Positions 7,700 to 12,633 of a DNA stretch of 12,633 nucleotides are shown piece after piece. The translations under genes and the position numbers were made by a program. This DNA is from Euperipatoides rowelli (lineage: Eukaryota > Onychophora > Udeonychophora > Euonychophora > Peripatopsidae). The notes under the pieces are model-generated. The model was not told the DNA's origin and searched no databases. It was given only the letters and a program-made list of their open reading frames with translations. Numbering within the stretch: the stretch's first letter is position 1; each line of letters opens with the position of its first letter. The stretch lies in assembly GCA_003024985.2 (NCBI GenBank), contig PXIH01S0006504.1; one strand, written 5' to 3'.

Positions 7700-8078
7700 A
7701 TATTCTGAGATCAACATTTTTATTTTAAATGTGCTAGATTTATATATCAGGTTTGCATTTCAATCATATTTCTCATTGTCCGACTCGCACTCAGTTTCGG
7801 TGTCTGTTGCAAGCTAACATCCTTCAATGAAACTGTTGGTAGAAAGTTTCTTTTTGGCAGCTGAAACTATCCCATTTGACGAGCGAAGGACGTACTGAGT
7901 TTACTTTCTTATGTTAGTGATCAAAAACAGCCTTTCTACCAACAGTTTCTTGAAGGATGTTAGCTTGCAACAGACACTGAAACTGAGTGCGAGTTGGACA
8001 CTAAGAACTATGATTAACGTGCAAACCTAATATGTACATCTAGCACATTTAAAATAAAAATGTTGATGTCATAATATT
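7699..8078. repeat. Foldback palindrome with ~157 bp arms
   Basis: Arms 7699-7856 and 7922-8078 are inverted copies, close to 90% alike by eye, separated by a 65 base loop. Long blocks are identical, for instance GTGTCTGTTGCAAGCTAACA (left, with a G/A difference just before it) against its complement on the right. A transcript through it in either direction would form a long hairpin. The left arm starts where the MITE-like unit ends. The arms hold no reading frame of note. Confidence 0.85.
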
Positions 8079-8112
8079 GTTTAGAGCTTATTTCTTATAA
8101 GGCATGATGGTA

Positions 8113-8334
8113 TGCAATAGTAGCGTAAGAGTACTAGGTTTTTTGGCTGTATGACCTCTAAATTTTTACTTTTACCATTCATATTGCATGTGACTGTAGA
8201 CACTGTGTAATCAATTATAATTAATTTAAATAATTCAAGATTCCTAACTGGAATAATATTTGAATTGGAGAAAACATAAATGTTTAAACCAATTTTTCGT
8301 GAAACTAAGTTTTTGCACTTACGCTACTATTGCA
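8113..8334. repeat. Internal copy of the terminal motif, 222 bp inverted pair
   Basis: TGCAATAGTAGCGTAAG at 8113-8129 is repeated perfectly, inverted, at 8318-8334 inside the right terminal repeat. The left terminal repeat of the larger element (6943 onwards) matches less well after TAGTAG. A partial copy, TGCAATAG, also lies at 6993-7000. Either a second, shorter element with the same ends lies at the right edge, or the right terminus was duplicated. Confidence 0.7.
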
Positions 8335-8344
8335 CCCTCATCTT

Positions 8345-8350
8345 CAATTG
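8345..8350. repeat. Target-site duplication, right (CAATTG)
   Basis: This is the partner of 6927-6932. It is followed directly by CATATCTTTATTTTCAGC, which aligns with GTATATCCTCTCCTTTTTCAGC near 9850-9871 of LINE copy B, so LINE sequence resumes here. Confidence 0.6.
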
Positions 8351-8651
8351 CATATCTTTATTTTCAGCAAATAACATTAGATCATCTGTGAATAATAATG
8401 CTGGTAATCTCCTCTTTTCTCCTTTCCCTTTCCCATCTTCATTAATCTCCTATCCATTTAAATTATAAATAACAATGCCGATAAAGGACACGACTGCCTA
8501 CCCTACATTTTTTTCTGAACACACTTCTTCCCATTGTAATATAAATTCATTATCCTCATATCCTAATATCTTTAATAAATTAATCCATTTTATATCTATA
8601 TCCAACTCCTCAAAAAAAAAAACGTAACAATTCCCTATTTACACTATCATA
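8345..8651 (-). mobile_element. LINE copy A, 5' part with RT motifs A and C
   Basis: On the minus strand this fragment starts at YDSVNR (8634-8651), the end of reverse transcriptase motif A. It runs through a degraded motif B (SFIGIV region near 8480) and reaches FTDDLMLFAENKD, with the FTDD catalytic box at 8381-8392. It continues beyond the DNA insertion at 6932. Unlike copy B, both aspartates of the box are kept. Several frame changes make it a dead copy. Similarity to copy B stops at about 8651, next to the 3' end of copy B. A start inside the reverse transcriptase domain fits the 5' truncation usual for LINE insertions. Confidence 0.75.
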
Positions 8652-8725
8652 TTTTCCCAAATGACGAATAGACTGGCTGCTCCTTGTATCCGGAGTCACT
8701 TAAAAAAATGTTAGCCATTATAAAA

Positions 8726-9172
8726 CTAACCCACCTTCCTTTCCCACTTCACCAATAACCCCTTAACCCACCCCAACCACCCACCCTTAAAACCCAACCA
8801 TATCTCCAACATTTCCCTAACTCCCCCATCCTCACCTCCCTCCCTTTTAATATTAATCCTAACATCCTCCAAACCCCCACAAATTAGAAGTATATGCTCA
8901 ACACTCTCCTCCCCCTTCCCACAAATCCCGCATAACAAATCATCCTCTTTCTTCCAATATTTTTGCCTCATTCTTGTTTTCAAACAACCCGCCCTAGCCT
9001 GACATAACAACTCACTCCCCCTATCATTTCCATATAAAAACCCTCCCCAATACCTTTTTATATTTATACACAACTCCAGAGTTTTCTTCCCTAAAACACT
9101 CTCCCTCCATACATCACTCTCTTTATCTTTAATTTTCTCCTCCAGATTCTCACTACCTTTCATAACACTCAT
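8726..9172 (-). pseudogene. LINE B C-terminal region with CCHC knuckle
   Basis: This open stretch of 148 codons is the 3' end of the LINE polyprotein frame. The segment ARAGCLKTRMRQKYWKKEDD leads into C81-x2-C84-x8-H93-x4-C98, the zinc knuckle that many LINEs carry at the C-terminus and that is thought to bind nucleic acid. The apparent ATG at 9172 is internal: the protein continues upstream in another frame (ending GENECYER), so one frameshift lies at about 9172. The true stop is TAG at 8726-8728. Confidence 0.75.
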
Positions 9173-9837
9173 TCTCCATTCTCACCCAATTCACCCTCCC
9201 ATAACCCCAAGTATGTACTAAATCTATCCTCATCCACCCTTTTCGCCAAGGCCAATACCCTTTTCATCCATTTAGATTTTTTGCCTCTCAATATACCATC
9301 CCTAAACATCCATTTACACACCCTACCTTTATTCATAAATTGTAACCTAGCAAATCTTTTCTACTTACCCTTCGCTTCCCTACTTAAAAAAACTACACCC
9401 ATATCCCCCTGAATTGCCTCTATAGCCGTATAACTATGTCCCCCCCCCCCAACGCCAATCTCCTCAGCTCATTCTGCGCACAACTCATTCTCTTCCACAC
9501 ATTACCCCCAGAGCTAGAACATCACTCCCATACATCAACCCGGTACTGCTACTGACTTCCACAACGTCCTAACCACCTCATATTTACTAAAACTCATGCA
9601 CGCCACTCTCCTAATTATCCCCTTATTCTTCCCAATTTTACCCATCACTTTCTTCTCCCAATCCCCCAAATACTCCCTATTATTATTAAAAGTAACTCCC
9701 AAATAATCATTTATAACCCTCCACCTCCTCCAACTTAATATAATTCAGCCTCCATACTCTCTCCAATTTATTTACCCTCATAATTTTTTATTTCTCCCCA
9801 CTAAAATCCAACCCTTCCCCCACTCTCACACAGATAT
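9173..9837 (-). pseudogene. LINE B post-RT region, frameshifted
   Basis: No long reading frame survives, but pieces can be read on the minus strand. MSCAQNELRRLALG runs into an 11-base G run (9440-9450 on the plus strand as C). After a frame change it continues as GHSYTAIEAIQGDMGVVFLS and then REAKGK, a stop, and KRFARLQFMNKGRVCKWMF. This is the region between the polymerase and the C-terminal knuckle in LINEs. The same region of copy A has no homopolymer, so the G run is a secondary expansion that disrupted the frame. Confidence 0.65.
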
Positions 9838-10164
9838 TTAATAAACCTTGTATATCCTCTCCTTTTTCAGCATACAACACAATATCTGCAAATAGTAAAC
9901 CGCCAATTTACCTTTTTCATCCCTCAAGCTTACCCCTAACCCTGATTCCATTAATCCCCGGTAAAATCTATCCATATATAACAAAAATAGCACTGCTGAC
10001 AACGGACACCCCTGCCTTAATCCCTTACTACAATACATTTTCTCCGACTCCTCCCACTGTAAAATAAAATTATTATCCTCATACACCCGTTTCAAAAAAC
10101 TTATCCACCTACAATCCATCCCAAAATCTCCATTCACACTATCGTAAGCTTTTTTAATATCCAA
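9838..10164 (-). pseudogene. LINE B reverse transcriptase palm, motifs A-C
   Basis: The open stretch starts inside motif A with DIKKAYDSVN, whose Asp is the first catalytic metal ligand. It reaches motif B, GLRQGCPLSAVLFLLYMD, and then shifts frame. In the next frame the catalytic box reads LLFADIVLYAE (9881-9892 for F-A-D-I): the second Asp of the usual F/Y-x-D-D pair is missing. The element would be inactive even if the frame were intact. The start at 10164 is not a true start; the protein continues from the upstream reading frame with a one-base frame change. Confidence 0.85.
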
Positions 10165-10636
10165 AAACCCCCAAAAAGCTCACTGTTTCCATAAAACTCC
10201 TCTCCATCAATTGAGAAACCACAAACAAACAATCCCCTATATTCCTGTCTCTTCTAAACCCATGCTGCAATTCCCCAAGGATATTATTCTCCATCCACTC
10301 CACAATCCAGTCCTTTAAAATATTCATCATTACCTTATACATCACACTAGTCACCGCCACTGGTCTATAATTATCCAAAGAACCTATATCTTTTCTCTTC
10401 CCCTTAAAAATCATCCTAACCCTATTTTCTTTCCAACTCCCCGGTATATTCCCTCCATTCAAAATTTTCTCTAGAACCTTCCTCAAATACTCTTTACTCC
10501 CCTTCCTAAAACCTTGAATCATTTCTATAGCAATTCCATCTATGCCCCTAGCTTTACCTTCCTTCGTTCCCCTTAATATCCTATCAAGCTCCCCACCCCT
10601 AATGCTCATATTCTCTCCCTCACCCTCCACAACCAC
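10154..10636 (-). pseudogene. LINE B reverse transcriptase fingers, motifs 0-2
   Basis: This open stretch of 160 codons holds the N-terminal part of the polymerase: ARGIDGIAIEMIQ (the G-x-D-G-I motif), WKENRVRMIFKGK, DNYRPVAVTSVMYKVMMNIL (the Y-R-P motif) and LQHGFRRDRNIGDCLF (the G-F-R motif). It runs on to VSFLGVF, after which the frame is lost by one base. It overlaps the next stretch, where LDIKKAYDSV continues. A TGA just upstream of the apparent ATG at 10636 separates it from the pre-RT region in the same strand. Confidence 0.85.
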
Positions 10637-11275
10637 TCCCTCCCTTTAAACACTCATTCCTACTTACCCTAAAGACCCCCCTCCTTGCACACTCCATATA
10701 TTTATTTAATAATTCCTTAAATACACCACCCTCCAAACCACATTTCCTCCTCTCCCCCTTATCACCCCTACCCTATCTTCCCCCCTCTTTTATTTCTCAT
10801 CAAATTCCTGTCCAATTTCCTCCTAAAATCCACCACCTTTATTTTAACAAAATTCCTAAAATTCACATATTCATCCCATTTCTCCTTTATCTCCGCCTCT
10901 ACACCCCCTTTAAACTCAATTTATTCCTCTTGTTTGCCTCCTTCCTCAATTTTATTAACCTCTCAATCTCCTTAACCCTTCTCCCCTTCTCTCTTCCTTA
11001 CCTTAAAACACCTCTCCGCTTCTTCCTTGATACTAATCCCCAAAAGGTCATAACTTAAATCCTTCTCCTCTAACAACATCCTCTCCAGCCCTCCCCAAAA
11101 ATCACTAAACTTCCCTTTTAATATCCCCATCCCTCCTTCACCCTTCTCTCCCTAATCTCCCTTCTTCTCCCCACCCTTCCAATCTTTATAGTTATACCTC
11201 CAAGAAATCATTCACCTCAGCCCCTCTAAGTACTATGCTAAATCTGTTATCCCTATCCCTTCATGACTTAATACC
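10637..11275 (-). pseudogene. LINE B pre-RT linker, degraded
   Basis: A 52-codon open stretch at 10972-11130 (MGILKGKFSDFWGGLERMLL and onward to LLGISIKEEAERC) has the FW-x-x-LE pattern of the linker between endonuclease and polymerase. A second scrap at about 10620-10770 reads GDKGERRKCGLEGGVFKELL. Just upstream of the linker, EVNDFLEV near 11210 could be a decayed SDH-x-P end of an APE endonuclease, but this is weak. Several stops and frame changes lie between these pieces. Confidence 0.5.
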
Positions 11276-11644
11276 TCACCCCTCAAATTCTGCTTCTCCC
11301 CTCAACCGGCTTCCTTCCTCCTTACTTCCCAACTCTACATCCCCTTTTAAACTACCCCTAATCTCACACACCTCCCCTAACCCCCCTTCACCTCCCTCTA
11401 CTGGCCTAACCTCTCCATCCTTTACTAAAACCTTTTCCTCCTCCACCTCCTCCTCTGCTCCTATCCCACACCTCCCTAATTTCCACCTCATTAACCAACA
11501 TGCTTTCTCATATCTACTCATCTCAAAATCCTCCACTTCTATGCTTCCCGTTTCATCTACACTAACGTCACTAACCGCCTCAACTTCCGACCCCCCACTT
11601 AATCTATCCTCCAACCCTACCACCAGCCCCTCCCCCGATCCCAA
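11276..11644 (-). pseudogene. LINE B 5' acidic reading frame (ORF1-like?)
   Basis: A 122-codon minus-strand frame rich in Glu and Gly (for example GAEEEVEEEKVLVKDGEV). It contains SRYEKACWLMRWKLGRCG as its only less biased stretch. It has the same strand, order and purine bias as the rest of LINE copy B and may be the remnant of ORF1 or of the N-terminus of the polyprotein. No RRM, gag knuckle or endonuclease motif is visible. The purine bias opens long frames on both strands here (a Ser/Pro-rich frame covers 11235-11660 on the plus strand), so it may also be fortuitous. Confidence 0.35.
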
Positions 11645-11660
11645 ACCCCCTTCTTCTTAA

Positions 11661-12570
11661 CCTCACAAAAATCATATAACACCATCTATTATCGATTATA
11701 TCAATTATTTTTTATATAGTGATTATCAATTACTGATTAACACAAAAACTACACAGACATGCAATAATTTGTAAAATGAACCAATAATATAAATCTATTT
11801 AGTCATGACTTGTATAATACAATAAAGTACATATATAAGCTTATTTATTAAACAAGATAAAAATTATACAACTAATTGCTATTTAAAAATCCATCTTTAG
11901 TTTAACTATGAATTATTAAGATTTTAAAGGTCAATTAAGCACTCATATATTAAAAACACAATTTTTTAGTACACCAAGTAAGATTGCTGCCATGAAAATA
12001 CAACCAAAAAATGTCTATTTCTGAAGACTGGACAGACATTGATTCAAGGCATTGATTAGGAGTGAATCAATTTTCATATTATTATTTGGTTTTATTAACA
12101 AATAAATGTTACAATGTAACAATACAAGTGCCTAACTAATAGGTTAAATTTGATAAAAGCCCTAACCCTCATGGATGGATGTGGCCTTTTTCACAGAGTG
12201 TTAAAATTAAATACCATACACTGAAATTGAAATGGGACATTTAAGAAAAGGAAAAACACAAGTTCCAATCACTTGACGTTACTTCAAACATGCATAATCC
12301 CGTAGAGATAAAAATTAAAGGCACAGAAATTAAGGAAATGAAAACTTTGACATTTCAACACTGATTTGCCACCATCATAACGTATCCCGAAAGCAACAAT
12401 GGCTAATCCTACAGTCAAAGACCAACTAGGAACATTGTAAGTAATGTAAGTGGAAATAATGAGTTTGTAGTAAGAGATACTGTTATTTACATAGATAGAA
12501 GCCAGCAGGTTTAATCAAAGTAAAAGACCAGCAACCTGGTCCTTAGTAGTGAATAAAGGCGGATTCTGTC
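11661..12570. other. AT-rich right flank
   Basis: Base composition changes abruptly from G-poor to ordinary AT-rich at about 11660, marking the 5' limit of LINE copy B. I recognise no gene, tRNA or repeat family. There are scattered AATAAA-like hexamers and an imperfect palindrome GACCAGCAACCTGGTCC at about 12526-12542. A candidate short exon is listed separately. Confidence 0.5.
12399..12436 (+). other. Speculative first coding exon with splice donor
   Basis: AACAATGG (A at -3, G at +4) opens MANPTVKDQLGTL, then TAA in frame. GTAAGT begins at 12437, one base before the stop, so splicing there would remove the stop. A second GTAAGT follows nine bases later. The start context and donor are good, but the exon ends in ATT instead of the usual AG and codes for only 13 residues. 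The N-terminus loosely recalls lactate dehydrogenases (x-VKDQL), a resemblance far too short to rely on. Confidence 0.15.
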
Positions 12571-12573
12571 CAA

Positions 12574-12631
12574 ACCAATCAGATTCGAGCACCCAGAATG
12601 CATTGCGACAACAATGGGAAAAGTGACGTCA
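12574..12631. promoter_or_regulatory. Promoter-like cluster: CCAAT, ZNF143/THAP11-like, CRE
   Basis: Within 58 bases lie ACCAATCAG (12574-12582, an NF-Y-type CCAAT box), CCCAGAATGCATTGCG (12592-12607, close to the ZNF143/THAP11 site known from vertebrate promoters) and the perfect palindrome TGACGTCA (12624-12631, a CREB/ATF site). CpGs are denser here than in the preceding kilobase. This mix is typical of a housekeeping promoter, so a gene probably starts just right of the window or runs left from here. AACAATGGGAAAAGTG at the very end could itself hold a start codon (ATG at 12614). Confidence 0.5.
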
Positions 12632-12633
12632 TC

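Larger units (their letters stand above)
6933..8344. mobile_element. Composite DNA element (1412 bp) inserted in LINE copy A
   Basis: The ends are 26 bp terminal inverted repeats with 3 mismatches (6933-6958 and 8319-8344); the core reads GAGGGTGCAATAGTAG. CAATTG flanks both sides. No transposase-like reading frame is visible, so the element is non-autonomous. Its interior is a patchwork: about 495 bp of unplaced sequence including short coding-like scraps, a MITE-like unit (7428-7699), a foldback palindrome (7699-8078) and an extra internal copy of the terminal motif (8113-8129). I cannot assign a superfamily. A 6 bp duplication is uncommon, and the TIR sequence matches no family I know. Confidence 0.75.
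8650..11660 (-). mobile_element. LINE copy B, nearly complete but dead
   Basis: A non-LTR retrotransposon of about 3 kb, read on the minus strand. The parts in order are: an acidic reading frame (11276-11644), a pre-RT linker (10972-11130), reverse transcriptase (about 9838-10636), a thumb/C-terminal region (about 9173-9837) and a CCHC knuckle (8726-9172). GLRQGCPLS in motif B and a GDMG segment after the palm set it apart from the Jockey-like relic at 5270. The I/R1/Nimb-type group is my guess. The plus strand is almost free of G for 3 kb, so the sense strand is extremely purine-rich. No poly(A) tail or target-site duplication is visible, and both outer limits are approximate. Copying is impossible from this copy because of frameshifts, stops and a damaged catalytic box. 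Confidence 0.8.

Noticed and set aside
8280-8468. A 62-codon plus-strand frame
   Set aside because: It runs across the junction between the DNA element and LINE copy A and is antisense to the LINE reverse transcriptase, so it is fortuitous.
11235-11660. A 141-codon plus-strand reading frame, Ser/Pro/Leu-rich
   Set aside because: It is the complement of the purine-rich LINE sense strand. Lack of G on this strand removes TAG and TGA stops, so long frames arise without selection, and the composition is that of translated CT-rich repeat.
8650-11660. LINE copy B as an active retrotransposon or host gene
   Set aside because: At least three frame changes, an in-frame stop and the loss of a catalytic aspartate rule out activity.

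Overview
This looks like nuclear DNA from an animal, most likely an insect. It is AT-rich and gene-sparse, crowded with decayed transposable elements, and carries one intact intronless C2H2 zinc-finger gene whose acidic flanks hold IKQE/VKME-type sites, a style common in insect zinc-finger proteins. Hemiptera is a guess only. There is no bacterial gene organisation.

Layout. 1-800: AT-rich flank with a short ATTCGGCC repeat. 804-3023 (minus): a 739-residue protein with 19 C2H2 fingers in perfect 28-residue register, followed by AATAAA just past the stop codon. 3024-3720: AT-rich spacer, probably the 5' flank of that gene. 3761-3930: six copies of a ~28 bp tandem repeat. 4111-4640: a second, degenerate tandem array with ~100 bp monomers that alternate as a ~210 bp dimer. 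5040-5176: a GC-rich block that could be one end of a DNA transposon. 5270-5560 (minus): a frameshifted relic of a Jockey-like reverse transcriptase. 5885-5976: a second ATTCGGC-type repeat.

6385-11660 is a nest of retroelements. Two LINE-type (non-LTR) copies lie head to tail on the minus strand. Copy B (about 8650-11660) is the longer; it keeps the reverse transcriptase core and the C-terminal CCHC knuckle but has frameshifts and stops, has lost one of the paired catalytic aspartates, and seems to lack most of the endonuclease. Copy A (about 6385-6932 plus 8345-8651) is a diverged relative cut in two by a 1412 bp inverted-repeat DNA element (6933-8344) flanked by CAATTG on both sides. Inside that element sit a 272 bp MITE-like unit, a foldback palindrome with ~157 bp arms, and an extra internal copy of the terminal repeat. 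Copy B therefore shows what copy A looked like before the insertion.

11660-12633: AT-rich, little recognisable. Its last 60 bp carry a CCAAT box, a ZNF143/THAP11-like motif and a perfect CRE, so a gene may start just beyond the window. A speculative 13-codon first exon lies at 12399-12436.

The only gene I believe to be functional is the zinc-finger gene. The most unusual features are its three-finger higher-order repeat, the nested foldback element with its paralogous empty site, and the five long C/G homopolymer runs, one of which disrupts a LINE reading frame.
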